From Conus ventricosus (taxonomy: Eukaryota; Mollusca; Gastropoda; Neogastropoda; Conidae), in assembly GCA_018398815.1 (NCBI GenBank), contig CM031620.1, positions 68,219,814 to 68,283,813 of the forward strand: a DNA stretch of 64,000 bases. The letters run 5' to 3'. The position numbers and the translations under genes are program-made. This document shows, piece by piece, positions 50,514 to 61,104 of this stretch. The notes beneath the pieces are model-generated. The model was not told where the DNA came from and did not search any database. It saw only the letters and a list, made by a program, of their open reading frames with translations. Position 1 is the stretch's first letter. Each line of letters starts with the position of its first letter.

Positions 50514-51081
50514 TCAGTTTCCCTCACAACTGTTCAGATTCCTCAATACACCGTTAACCGACGCCACACTGACCCTACCCTTTGAAGCAACACAACAGCG
50601 AGAAGGTCGTCTGGGAAATTGGGGGGTTAGAAAAACCATCTTTCCCTCTCTTCTGTCTGTGCCGCCTTCAACTGTTGAAGGACATCTTCGTTCTGGCCAT
50701 CGCAGATGAAAGGTGGGAGAAGTCCACAATGTGGAGCAACGACCCGTCCAATCCTCACGTTGTTGTTCTGGAGTTCCACAGGGTGGGTGGGTCATGTTTG
50801 GTGCTTCAGAGCGTCGTGGGTGAGACAGGACGGCAAACCGTGGAGGCTGGGGTGTGTAGGTCGGTGCGACAGAGGCACTTCCACGTGCAGGGAATGCGCA
50901 TTGTGTAGAGATGCAAGAGGAGTTGGCCATGAACTGTTCTGAGCCTGAAGATGGTGACTCGCTGTCGGTGGTACAGTGGTGGACACAGCCTGTCCCCCTG
51001 CCTTCCCCCCCCCCCCTCATCGGTAACTCGCTGGGGTTGGTCCAGCCGGTGGACACAGTCTGTCCACCCCCCCCCAACCTC

Positions 51082-51117
<36 letters not shown>

Positions 51118-51159
51118 TTGAAGGCGTTCTCGTCATTTGGCTCTAAAAATGCTCTGTAA
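50514..51159. other. GC-rich intron segment with open frames on both strands, unrecognised
   Basis: Frames of 189 codons (minus) and 108 codons (plus) overlap here. Neither shows a domain. The GC content is higher than in the surroundings. A poly-C tract (about 51,084-51,116) closes the segment. Possibly an old repeat or regulatory segment. I would not call a gene. Confidence 0.25.
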
Positions 51160-51424
51160 GATTTACTTCACAACTCCATTAATACAATTCTGTGGGTTAA
51201 CAGTCTGCATGAAAAATATGTGGAGTATGGATAACGTTGGTGTTTGTTCTGTTTGAAGATTCAGTATTCTTTGTGACTCCCAGCAATGATAGTAAATGTC
51301 AAAGGAAGTGTAAGTCTTGTCAAAAACACATAAGGAAATTTGTCTCTGAAAGGAACTAACTTTTTTTGTGTGCAATATATTGAATACAGTAAAACTTCTG
51401 ATTAACAACCAACAAATATCCTTA

Positions 51425-51860
51425 AAAGGTGGGTCTTTAGAACAGAAAGGAAGTCTTCGTCAGGAGATAACTCGTAGAGACAGAAGAGAAACATATTTCA
51501 TTGACAAAAATGGCATGAGAGAGGAGTCGTTGTCGAGTGGTAACTGTAGTCGAGACGAACGAGGACAAAAATGTTCCATTGTAAAACATGGCGTTAAAGG
51601 GAGGGAGCCTTCTTTGGGAGGTAACTCTAGAGGAGAATTGGACAGACTTGAGAGGAAGAACTTTGTACGGATGTAACCCTTGTGGACACAAAGAGAGAAA
51701 AAACCCAAATCATTGAAAACATGGCTTACAAGGAAGGGAGCCCTTGTTGGGAGTTAACTCTAGTAGACATAAAAGGAAAAACTGTTCGGTTAAAAAAGGT
51801 AAGGGGAGGAAACTTCTCTCGTAGGAGCGAGCTCTGACCGTGGATATGGAACCCTAAAAT
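51425..51860. repeat. Degenerate tandem repeat, 80-110 bp unit
   Basis: About five copies of a unit with AACATGGCGTTAAAGGGAGG, GAGCCTT(C)TTTGGGAGGTAACTC and TAGAGGAGA...GAGGAAGAAC. The copies are strongly diverged. Confidence 0.65.
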
Positions 51861-51922
51861 ATCATTGGGAAATTATATGTATCCCAATGCAAACTAAAAG
51901 TGTAGCATATGTTATCCACAAA

Positions 51923-51946
51923 ACACACACACACACACACACACAC

Positions 51947-51991
<45 letters not shown>

Positions 51992-51997
51992 CACAGA

Positions 51998-52055
<58 letters not shown>

Positions 52056-52230
52056 AGAGAAAGAGGAAAGAAGATGGAGAGGGAGATCCAAACAAAAGGT
52101 TTTTTTTAAAAGTATTTGTCTATGTTTGTTGTCACGAGGGTTTTTTCTCCCCAACCCCTTTCGCTCTTCTCTCTCTCTCTCTCTCTCCTCTTCTCTCTCT
52201 CTCTCTCTAAACTCTCTCTCTGAAAGACGG
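51923..52230. repeat. (CA)n(GA)n and (CT)n microsatellites
   Basis: (CA)n then (GA)n at 51,923-52,060, and (CT)n at 52,170-52,230. A GA-rich stretch follows at 52,420-52,510. Confidence 0.9.
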
Positions 52231-52251
52231 TCATGCTTTGTTACATTACAG

Positions 52252-52325
52252 TTTGAGCCGGGCAGTTTTCTCTCAATTATTCAGTCAATGACGACTCCAG
52301 CTTTGTACGATCAGCAATGCATCAG
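52252..52325 (+). CDS. Possible extra exon of the SLC49A4-like gene
   Basis: Tentative. TTACATTACAG precedes it and CAG|GTTTGC follows. The open frame reads FEPGSFLSIIQSMTTPALYD then QQCI plus two bases. A segment ending ...LY(x)xx is expected between exon B and exon C. With a second acceptor (GGGCAG, exon from 52,266) it accepts the phase of exon B. However, its exit phase does not match exon C as assembled, unless one G is an error in the GGGG at the start of exon C. Could equally be chance. Confidence 0.25.
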
Positions 52326-52784
52326 GTTTGCTTCCTTGTTGTTCTCTCTCTGTGTCTTGTCTCGTTCTCTCTTCTCTCTCTCTCTCCTCCTCTCTTAAGT
52401 CCTAGTATAATTTAGGGAACGCAGAGGGAGGAGAGAGAAAGAGAGAGAGAAGTAAAGAGAGAGGAGTGAAGAGAAGAGAGTTACGGGGAAGACGAGGAAG
52501 AGAGGGGAGAGATATCTTTGTTTTGCGTTTTAAAATGATTACTTATCGAACAAAACAAACGAAATATCTCTTATGTATGGGTGTGTGTGACATGACATTT
52601 GTATCTGTGTAGCGGCTTGTGCATGGAAAGCATGCGTGCGCACGCAGTTTTGTGTTTTGTGGTGTTGTGTGGTGGTGTTGGGGGAGTGTGTGTGTGTGTG
52701 TGTGTTGTAGTGGATTGACGTGTGTGTGTGTGGCGTACGACGAACTTCAAGTTCCATCCTATGTCCCTCCTCACCCAAATAATT

Positions 52785-53450
52785 CATGTCCCTCAGTAAG
52801 CAGGTTCAACCCTTATGAACCTTAGCTTATGCCCAGATTCGGTAAAGCAGGTCACGCCTTAAAAGACCATAATGCCCGATGTCTGAAGCAGGCACCAGCC
52901 TTAAAGACCATTAACTTTGCCCCAGATGTTCCCAGTAGCAGGTCACAAGCCTTAAACGCCATTTGCTACCCAGATGTCCCTCAGTAAGAGGTCCAGCTTA
53001 AAGGACCATAGCTTATGCCCAATGGCCTCAGTAAGCAGGTCACAGCTAACGAGACCATTAGCTATCCCAGATGTCCCTAGAAGCAGGTCACACCTTAAGG
53101 ACATTAGCTTATCGCCCCGTGTCTCAGCACGATTGCAGGCAGCTCAGACACCCCATTACGTGCCCCATGTCCCTCAAAGAGGGTCACAGACTCTAACCAA
53201 GCTCCTGCCCAATGGCCCACTTAAGCAGTCACAGCCAACCATTCATCCCTAGCCCCAAAGAGGCTCTACCCCCCCTTAACAGACCATTAGCTATGCCCCA
53301 GATGTCTCAGTGCCAGGTCACAGCTTAACAGACCATTACTTAGCCCCATGTCTCAGTAGCAGGTCAAGCCTTAAGGGCATTAGCTTTCCCCGTATCCCTC
53401 AGTAAGCAGGACAGCCTTACTGATTAGTTATGCCCTGGCCCACAGGCAAT
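52785..53450. repeat. About 50-bp degenerate minisatellite
   Basis: Roughly a dozen copies of a unit approximated by CCCAGATGTCCCTCAGTAAG, CAGGTCACAGCCTTAAAGAC and CATTAGCTTATGCC. Most differences between copies are 1-3 base deletions. Confidence 0.85.
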
Positions 53451-54169
53451 TCCCTCAGCCGTTGTGATTGCTGCGAATTTCTTTTCGATGCGGACAGATC
53501 AGCTAGGAAAAAGGCCGTTCCTTGTACGACACGTACATAGGTAGTTGACTTATGAGATGAAGTGTTGTTATAAAAATGTCAAACACAAATCTCTCCTGCG
53601 GTCATCAAGGACGTAAACCTACCTGCTCTCCCCCCTCTTCTTCTGCCCCCCCCCCTCCATTACCTTACGTTAACGTTTACATCACACAGTGCTACAGAAG
53701 ACAACGGACAGAATGTATCTACAGTTACATCACGGGCAATTTTTAGACTCAACAGTTTTACGCAGTATACGCCCATTTTACTCTCCCTTTCCCTCATCCC
53801 TCCTCCCCTTCTCGACAAACCCATAGGCCTACATGTATGCATTCCATTGTGAACAAGAGTGTGATAAGTGATTTTGAATAGCACGGGGTGTGTTTATGAA
53901 TACACATGGCAAAATATGAACTGTTGAGGCATTCATCTCGTACAAAGCCTAACTTTTGTAGCGTTTCCTTTCCCAATCAGTTTTGGGTATTTCTAAAACG
54001 TGTCTTAATTTTTCATTGCCATGTTTGAATTTAAGTTCTGAAGAGCATGTACAAATGGTTAGGCTAATTCAATCAACTGATACATGTGGTTGACGGCTTT
54101 AGGTAAGACAAGATGCGAAGCATATAAACGTACTCCCAGTTTTCCAAACCCCTTATAAATCGGCCAAGT
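53451..54169. other. Intron, no feature recognised
   Basis: Ordinary AT-rich DNA. Short open frames only. Confidence 0.5.
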
Positions 54170-54700
54170 GCTTTGTGAGATAAGAAATAAAGGCAAAATA
54201 ACGGTTTTAACGGTTATTTAACCGATGTACACTTTTGAAACTGGTATTTTAGTCCTCACTGGGCTAAAGCCTGTGTACATACCAAATTTCATCCAAATCG
54301 GACAATATGTCAAGAATAACGGTTTTTAACGGTCAGATTTTGAAACACTACATGGAAGTGCCATTTGTGTGTGATAACCTTTCTATATACAAAATTTCAT
54401 TAAAACCCACCAATATATAAAAAATAACGGCAAAATAACGGTTTAACGGTTATATAACCGATATATACTTTCGAAACCGGTATTTTAGTCCTCACTGGGC
54501 TAAAGCCTGTGTACAAATCAAATTTCATCCAAATCGGACAATATGTCAAGAATAACGGTTTTTAACGGTCAAATTTTGAACCAATGTATAGAAGTGCCAT
54601 TTGTGTGTAACCTTTCTATATACCAAATTTCATTAAAATCGACCTATATATAAGAAATAACGGCAGAATAACGGTTTTTAACGGTTGTTTAATCCATTTT
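54170..54700. repeat. TAACGG-rich tandem array 1, about 245-bp period
   Basis: Two full units and part of a third. Shared blocks are AATAACGGCAAAATAACGG, GGTATTTTAGTCCTCACTGG, GCTAAAGCCTGTGTACA and CAAATTTCATCCAAATCGGA, followed by CAATATGTCAAGAATAACGG. Every unit carries several TAACGG hexamers. Confidence 0.85.
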
Positions 54701-54759
54701 CAGCATTACATCACTTACATATGGACAGAGGATCCGATTTGTTACAAGATCATCCAAAC

Positions 54760-55375
54760 CGCTTATAGATTGGCCAAGTACTTTCTGAGATATTCCATAA
54801 AGAAGAAAAACCGTTACAGGCCGTTACAACCATTAGTAACGGCTATAACGGGGCAAACTAAAACATCAGGCATCATCCATGACCCATAATGAACATACCT
54901 GCTAATTTTCATAAAGGTCGGCCAAGTACTTTCTGAGATATTCTATAAAGAAGAAAAACCGTTACAGGCCGTTACAACCGTTACTAACGGTTATAGCGGT
55001 AAACTAAAACATCGGGCATTATTCGTGACCTATAATGAACATACCTACAAATTTTCAGAAAGATCGGCCAAGTGCTTTCTGAGATATTCCATAAAGAAGA
55101 AAAACCGTTACAGGCCGTTACAGCCGTTAGTAACGGCTATAACGAGGTAAACTAAAACATCGGGCATCATCCGTGACCCATAATGAACGCACCTGCTCAT
55201 TTTTACAAAGATCGGCCGAGTACTTTCTGAGATATTCCGTAAAGAAGAAAAACCGTTACAGGCCGTTACAGCCGTTAGTAACGGATATAGCGGTATGCTA
55301 AAACATCGGGCATCATCCGTGGCCCATAATGAACATACCTACAATTTTCAGAAAGATCGGCCCAGTAGTTTTGTC
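54760..55375. repeat. CCGTTA-rich tandem array 2, about 150-bp period
   Basis: Four units. Shared blocks are GATCGGCCAAGTACTTTCTG, AGATATTCCATAAAGAAGAA, AAACCGTTACAGGCCGTTAC, CGTTAGTAACGGCTATAACG and ACATCGGGCATCATCCGTGA. They contain inverted CCGTTA/TAACGG pairs. A (CA)n tract (55,402-55,428) follows. Confidence 0.9.
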
Positions 55376-55400
55376 TGGAGCGAGTGGAACACATTTTGAC

Positions 55401-55432
<32 letters not shown>

Positions 55433-55776
55433 GCATTTCTTCGTTCCCATTCTAAAGTACTCCCTGTTCTATAACAACTGGGAGTACAAAAATTATCAGA
55501 TGAATTGTTCATCTTTATTTTGCTTTATTTGAAAGAACAGAACTAATTGAACTCTGAAGTAATAATCTTTTGCAGTTCAGTTTTCTTTCAAAACTGTCTG
55601 CTTCTTTCAGAAGTGATAGAGGACAATGTTACAATCATTAATTAAAGATCACGCCCGGCATATATATTTTTTTAATCAGTGATGTACAAACATGTATTCT
55701 CATCTAGAACTACTTTGATTTTACTCATTTTATTTCATTACTGAAATTTAAACATCGCCACCATAACCCCTGGCCC

Positions 55777-55986
55777 GTGGTATGTATCTCAGCAGAACTG
55801 ACTGGTAAAAAGTCCTTTCTACAGGGTATGTTGAAGGATGGACATACCTCCCAGAGGCTGACTGAAGAAGACCTGAACGGACAACTTAAAGGACTGGGCT
55901 GTTACAATACCTCGACCTTGTTGCGCGTGACTGAGGAGAAAGAGAAAAGGCTGTCGAGACCTTTGACAGTCTACGGTCTACTGTAA
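55777..55986 (+). other. Unrecognised 69-codon open frame
   Basis: The frame contains KKSFLQGMLKDGHTSQRLTE and is hydrophilic and charged. A TATCTCAG acceptor-like sequence precedes the second half of its first block. It matches nothing I recognise and does not fit the transporter gene. Confidence 0.15.
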
Positions 55987-56365
55987 TGGGAAAATGAGTT
56001 GTGACCAAACACTGCACTCGTTGTAGTCTCACGTGGGCTAACAGACGCGTACGTCAAACTGCCTGCATCACCGCGACTCGCTGATCAGTAGCTCAACGAC
56101 CACCTTATCTGAGACAAAAACGGCGCAACGTCCATTCAAATTTGAATCGGCACCACAATAACGTAAAACCTGTTGTCCTTTCTACAATCTAATTTGTGCC
56201 CATATGTGTACGACCATGTAATTAAACTTGATTGAACACTATTAACAATGATCACAGTATCAGATCCCCGAATCAGATCTAAACCCGGTCCTGAACTAAT
56301 CATTATGATTACGTCATTCATTTTTTGTGCATTTTCGTCGAAATTCTTTAGGCTGTTGTGCAACT

Positions 56366-56740
56366 CTTAAATAAATGTTAGCGAACCGCCCAGAGAAACG
56401 AGGACAAACGAGTCACAAGACAAAACACAACGCGTTTCGACTTCTTAGGTCTTCTTCAGGTGAGTCACAAACGAATAAAATAACGAAAATTAACTTAGCT
56501 TTGATCGCTTCAGATCGCTTCAGAGTTCAGCGCAAGGAAGATTCTTCCTTGCGCTGAACTCTGAAGCGATCTGCGCTGCACTCTGAAGCGATCTGAAGCG
56601 ATCAAGGCTAAGTGAATTTTCGTTATTTTATTCGTTTGTGACTCACCTGAAGAAGACCTAAGAGGTCGAAACGCGTTGTGTCTTGTCTTGTGACTCGTTT
56701 GTCCACGTTTCTCTGGGCGGTTTGCTAACATTTATTTAAG
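56366..56740. repeat. Foldback (long inverted repeat) element
   Basis: Two arms, 56,366-56,540 and 56,541-56,740, are near-perfect reverse complements meeting at AAGGAAGATTCTTCCTT with almost no loop. The right arm has one extra local duplication (CTGAAGCGATCTG). Ends are CTTAAATAAATGTTAGC and its complement. Each arm contains CTGAAGAAGACCTAAGA followed by GTCGAAACGCGTTG. No transposase is encoded, so it is a MITE-like or snap-back element. Confidence 0.9.
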
Positions 56741-57493
56741 ATTTGTTTAGATTTCCGCCTGCAGTCGTCTCACTCTGCAATTAGATCTGTTGTACAACTG
56801 TCATGTCAGTCGACTTGTAAAACATTTATTGCTCTGATCCAACAAACATATCGACGTGAATTAATGATGTTAAAGCAGTTTCCATTGTTGCACAGCAATG
56901 TGCACGTGCGTTTGGCAGCAGCCTTCCTGACCAGTTTGTCTCGTCAGTCAAGGTGTGTTAAGATGTCATAAGTAATTAGATATTTATTTCCATAGATCGG
57001 GAAGTCCATACATAGCGCAAATCAATAGGTTCGTACCGATTCCAGCTATCAAATGGTAGTTATTATAATTTTATCAGGCTTCTTCGGTTCTGAGAAACTT
57101 GAAATTTTTCTGATAAAGAATCTGTTTTAAGCTGCCCCTTAAAAGCACTTACAGCCTTATTATATTTACTGAATACGTATTATGATCCTAAAGAAAATTA
57201 AAAAAACAAAAACAACGACAAAGAAATAAAAAATATAAAGGAATTAGCTCTTTGATGCGCAGCCTTCTGCAGCCGCGGAGGAATGTAGGTTTAGTTACTT
57301 AGCCAGTAATCCAGATGAGCCCCAAATTGCTGCCCTGTGGGTGATTCACGTGTCGCCTCCGGCTAGGAGCAGGGTTAGAGTCCAGTAGCTGGCTAGTAAA
57401 GTTTCCATAGGTCTAAGATAATGAAAACAGAGAAAACAGTTAAGTGCGTTTTCCATAATTCCAAGATCTATGCGAACGAATGAATAGAAAATA
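56741..57493. other. Intron, no feature recognised
   Basis: AT-rich DNA without repeats or coding motifs. Confidence 0.5.
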
Positions 57494-59038
57494 TACTGAC
57501 TTCCATAAGAAACGCGAAAATTTGAAAGGCTATTTTTCGGGTGAAAAGGGGTGAATATACAATATTGAACCATTGTGGCAAGTTGTTTGGGTCCAAGACT
57601 CACGTGCAGTGAAAAAATTGTGTGAGCAACACATCATTCCCGGCATTGGAGGGTCAACAAAAATGGCAAACTGGTTGCTGCATGTGAGGCACGTGCACAC
57701 CATGCAGAGCAAAGTTAACCAGCGACAAGTACGCAGGCATGCAGCCTTTATAAAGCCACGCTACAAGGTTCAGGTAACGACTTGCCGTCTGAGCGCTACA
57801 GAGATGCCAAGACTACGAGCAGAGGAACGCAATCGTGCCCTAGGCCATCTGGAGGCTGGTGTGGATGCCAGGCAGGACGCCAACATGTTTAACGTCCACA
57901 TCTCAACCATCTATCGTCTGCAGCACCGCATGCGAGTCACTGGTACCACTGATGATCGTCCCTGGCCAGGCCGTCCTTGGGTCACCACACAAAGAGAGGA
58001 TCGCCATCTTGTTCGAACCCATCTGCGGGACAGGCGGCAAACAGCCCTAACACTGCTCGACAGGTGCCTGGGAATCTCCAGCAACGAATCAGCCTCAACA
58101 CTATGCGGCGGCATCTTCAGGAGAACAGGCTGGCATGTAGGCGTCCTCACAGAGGTCCGGTACTGACACCAAGACACCGGCAGGACAGGCTGCAGTGGGC
58201 ACAAGCCCAAATCAACTGGCGCAGGCAGCAGTGGGGATGCATACTGTTCTCAGATGAGAGCCGTTTTTGTATTGACATGGCTGACGGTCGTGTCAGAATA
58301 TGGCGTCGACCTGGTGAACGCTATGCTGACTCCTGTGTGGTAGAGCGGAACCCCTGGGGAGGCCCGAACGTTATGATATGGGGTGCAATTGGCATTAACC
58401 ACGCCATAGGACCAGTCATCTTTCAGAACATTGGTCCTGGTCGCGGACAGGGTGTCAATGCACAGCGCTACATCAACCAGGTGCTCAGACCCCATGTCGA
58501 TCCTTTTTTTTGCGCAACACCCAAACTGGACATTCCAACAGCACAATGCAAGACCACACACTGCCAGGGCCACCCAGCAATTTCTTCAGCATAACAACGT
58601 CAATGTGCTGCCCTGGCCAGCCCTCAGTCCCGATTTAAACCCAATAGAACATATTTGGGATGAACTTGGCAGACGGTTGGACCTCCTGCGTCCACGACCA
58701 GCAACAGCGGGTCAACTTCACCAGACCATCGTCCATGTGTGGGCTGGTGTGCCAAGGGGATGCATCAACCACCTGGTCCACTCAATGAGCCGCAGGTGTC
58801 AAGCAGTTGTCAACGCAAATGGTGGCCACATACGGTATTAGGACTTCAAGCTGGTTTGTCACGTGACCTTGGATTTTCCACACAAAAGACATATTGCTGA
58901 TGACATTTTCACACAATACCGGTGTAATGAATCAAATCACGTTGAATTCTCGCTTCCACTCTGTACAATTGTGACCAATAAAATTCACCCCAACCTTCAG
59001 CTTGTTTTGTTTTTCGCGTTTTTTTATGGAAGTCAGTA
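57494..59038 (+). mobile_element. Tc1/mariner transposon (Tc1-B)
   Basis: A 1,545-bp element bounded by inverted ends TACTGACTTCCATAAGAAAC and its near-complement at 59,005-59,038, flanked by TA on both sides (57,492-57,493 and 59,039-59,040). It encodes one frameshifted transposase on the plus strand. A different subfamily from Tc1-A: the terminal repeats do not match. Confidence 0.95.
57804..58841 (+). pseudogene. Tc1-B transposase, inactive
   Basis: The start ATG at 57,804 gives MPRLRAEERNRALGHLEAG, the first helix-turn-helix. The second HTH is NVHISTIYRLQHRMRVTG and the linker is DRPWPGRPWVTT. A frameshift near 58,040-58,060 moves the frame; SLNTMRRHLQENRLACRRPH and RQDRLQWAQAQINWRRQQWG follow. 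The first catalytic aspartate is in LFSDESRF (about 58,247-58,270). A second frameshift lies at the T-run 58,504-58,511. The second catalytic position reads FQQHNARPHTA, with histidine where the family has aspartate. The third is in LSPDLNPIEHIWDELGRR. The protein ends GGHIRY before the stop at 58,841. The aspartate loss plus two shifts make it non-functional. Confidence 0.9.
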
Positions 59039-59234
59039 TAGATTGCCTAAAAGCCACAGGCCTACTGTAAGGACATTAAACTCAGCCTGTATGGTCATTG
59101 ACCACAATTTGGCAGATTCACACCTTTCACTGTCGGCGCGTGCCATGGTGTGTCCGTGCTGGTTTCAATGCTTTCCCTGTTTGATTTTTATTACCTCACC
59201 CATTCTTGGCATTATACACTACGCAGAGCAATGA

Positions 59235-59661
59235 TATTATAAGACAATGCATCACGTTACAATGTAATACAATACAGTGCAAAGCAAGACAATAATGCAC
59301 AAAACAAAGCAAAGCATTGCATAAGAATACAGTGCAATGTGATATTATCCTGTACAATGTTATGCAGTGTAATACAATGCAATGCAATATGCTGCAATGC
59401 CATGCAATAGAGAACAATATGGTGCAATGCAGAATAATAATGCAATAGAATGCAATACAGTGCAGTGCAATGCATTACAGCGCAAAAACAAAACAAAACA
59501 AAAACAGAATGCGGTACAAATCCAGTCCAATCCAGTTACGCAATACATTGCATCACAATACGGTGCAATATGATGCAATGTGATACAAAGCAACACAGTA
59601 TAGTATAATGCAATACATCGCCTAAAGGACAATACAATGCAACATAATACTGTCCAACACA

Positions 59662-59695
<34 letters not shown>

Positions 59696-60160
59696 TAATA
59701 AATAATAATGTATAATGTATAATACTTACATAGCGCATTTCTTGTTGTACACCTCAATGCGCTTACATCCACCATTTGCACTTATTCATACAATATTCAT
59801 GCACACAGCAAAAAGAAAATACACAATGGCAGACGCACCTACATGCATAAACTGCCTCACCGAACTAGTTGTTGAGAAATTTAGGAGAGATCTAGTCATC
59901 TACAGAAGAGAATAGGCCTTTTTGAAGAGGTAAGTTTTGAGCTGAGATTTAAAAGAAGAAAGAGTAGGCAAAATGATTTAATGCAATACAATACAGTACA
60001 GGGCAAAATGATTTAATGCAATACAGTACAGTCCAATACAGAGTAATACAATACTGAAAAATTCAATACAATGCATATGATACAGTTCTTCACAATGCAG
60101 TGCCATGCAGTAGAGTATAATGCAATATAATGCAATATATAATACAAAGCAATTCAGCAA
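59235..60160. repeat. Degenerate CAATGCAATACA-type array, split by an insertion
   Basis: 59,235-59,670 and 59,975-60,160 are built from loosely repeated 5-mers and 10-mers (GCAAT, ACAAT, ATACA, GTGCAATGCA). The two blocks are interrupted by the element at 59,660-59,970. Confidence 0.8.
59660..59970 (+). mobile_element. SINE/MITE-like insertion with (TAA)n start
   Basis: Begins with (TAA)n, then CTTACATAGCGCATTTCTTG, then CAATGCGCTTACATCC, and ends GCCTTTTTGAAGAGGTAAGT, TTTGAGCTGAGATTTAAAAG. Wording of this kind is dispersed widely in marine invertebrate genomes. No tRNA boxes are clear. Confidence 0.5.
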
Positions 60161-60651
60161 ACACTTTTGTCAGGTAGTGCTACAAATCACCACAGTGCAC
60201 TGCTTTACAATAGTTTAATGAAACAGTAAAATAAGTTGAAGGAGAAGCAGCAATGCATAATACAAAATCATACACCACATTGCAAAGCAGCACGATGAAA
60301 AATAACACCAGACCACAAGATCGCTACTGAATATACATGGCGACAGTGTAAAAACAATCATGAACATTGATGCAGAGCAGTAACAGTACATTGCGACATA
60401 TAACAGTGAAGTGTAGCCAACAAGTCTAAAACAATATGACCATCATAATATGAGACAACACAACACTATAACACAGATATAATTACACAAACTTATTACA
60501 CAAGATAACAACATCATAGGTTTACGACGTAACAGAATGTAACAACACAGTGCAGCAACACAGCATTACAACACAGCACACCCCAGGCAAACACAAACAC
60601 AATATAACCAGAATCCTTCCTTCAGTTCACTACAAACATTCTTTCTTTCAG
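60161..60651. other. Intron end, no feature recognised
   Basis: AC-rich, low-complexity DNA up to the acceptor CTTTCTTTCAG at 60,651. Confidence 0.5.
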
Positions 60652-60780
60652 GGGCGGGCTGGTCTGGCTTTGTGTTCCTGCTGCTGCTGGTGTATTTTCC
60701 CAAAAAGCCTCCACTACCCCCTGCCCCTCCGCTGCCATCCAGAGGGAGAGCTTTCTGCAAGGACTCAAACTCCTCATGAC
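60652..60780 (+). CDS. SLC49A4-like transporter, exon C (transmembrane segment and proline-rich loop)
   Basis: Acceptor TTCTTTCAG, donor GAC|GTAAGT. The first part reads AGWSGFVFLLLLVYFPKKPP, a membrane helix followed by the YFPxxPPLPP motif that precedes the long central loop in SLC49A4. The second part reads AAIQRESFLQGLKLLMT in a different frame; this also fits the family (IQRxxF...L). The frame change falls in CCACTACCCCCTGCCCCTCC (60,708-60,727), a C-rich site, so a missing or extra base in the assembly is the simplest reason. The exit phase (2) agrees with exon D. Confidence 0.8.
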
Positions 60781-60900
60781 GTAAGTGAGGATGTAATGCC
60801 GGAGTAAGTGACGTTTGTGATGACGTCAGTGAGGATTTGACATCTGTGACGTGAATGTTGATCTGGTTGGCGTAAACGACAGCGCGCTGTAATTTTCTTT

Positions 60901-60988
60901 ACTCTCTCTCTCTCTCTCTGTCTCTGTCTGTCTGTCTGTCTGCCTGTCTGTCTGCCTGTCTGTCTGTCTGTCTGTCTTCTGTCTTCTT

Positions 60989-61038
<50 letters not shown>
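60901..61038. repeat. (CT)n/(TCTG)n microsatellite in intron
   Basis: CT and TCTG/CCTG units in the 324-bp intron between exons C and D. Confidence 0.95.
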
Positions 61039-61046
<8 letters not shown>

Positions 61047-61104
61047 CTTTCTCTCTCATTTTTAAATTGCATTTTAGATAATAAACTAACTTTCTTTGTT
61101 CCAG

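Noticed and set aside
50514..51083. A 189-codon minus-strand gene
   Set aside because: No domain, proline/serine-rich text, overlapping frames on both strands and a poly-C start region. Listed only as an unrecognised segment.
56366..56740. A complete hammerhead ribozyme
   Set aside because: Only the CUGANGA-hairpin-GAAA part is visible. Stem I does not pair and a NUH cleavage site is not clear; kept as a finding to test, not as an RNA gene.
59257..59632. Cysteine- and leucine-rich minus-strand frames (ALHCITLH type)
   Set aside because: They are translations of the degenerate CAATGCAATA array; several frames are equally open.
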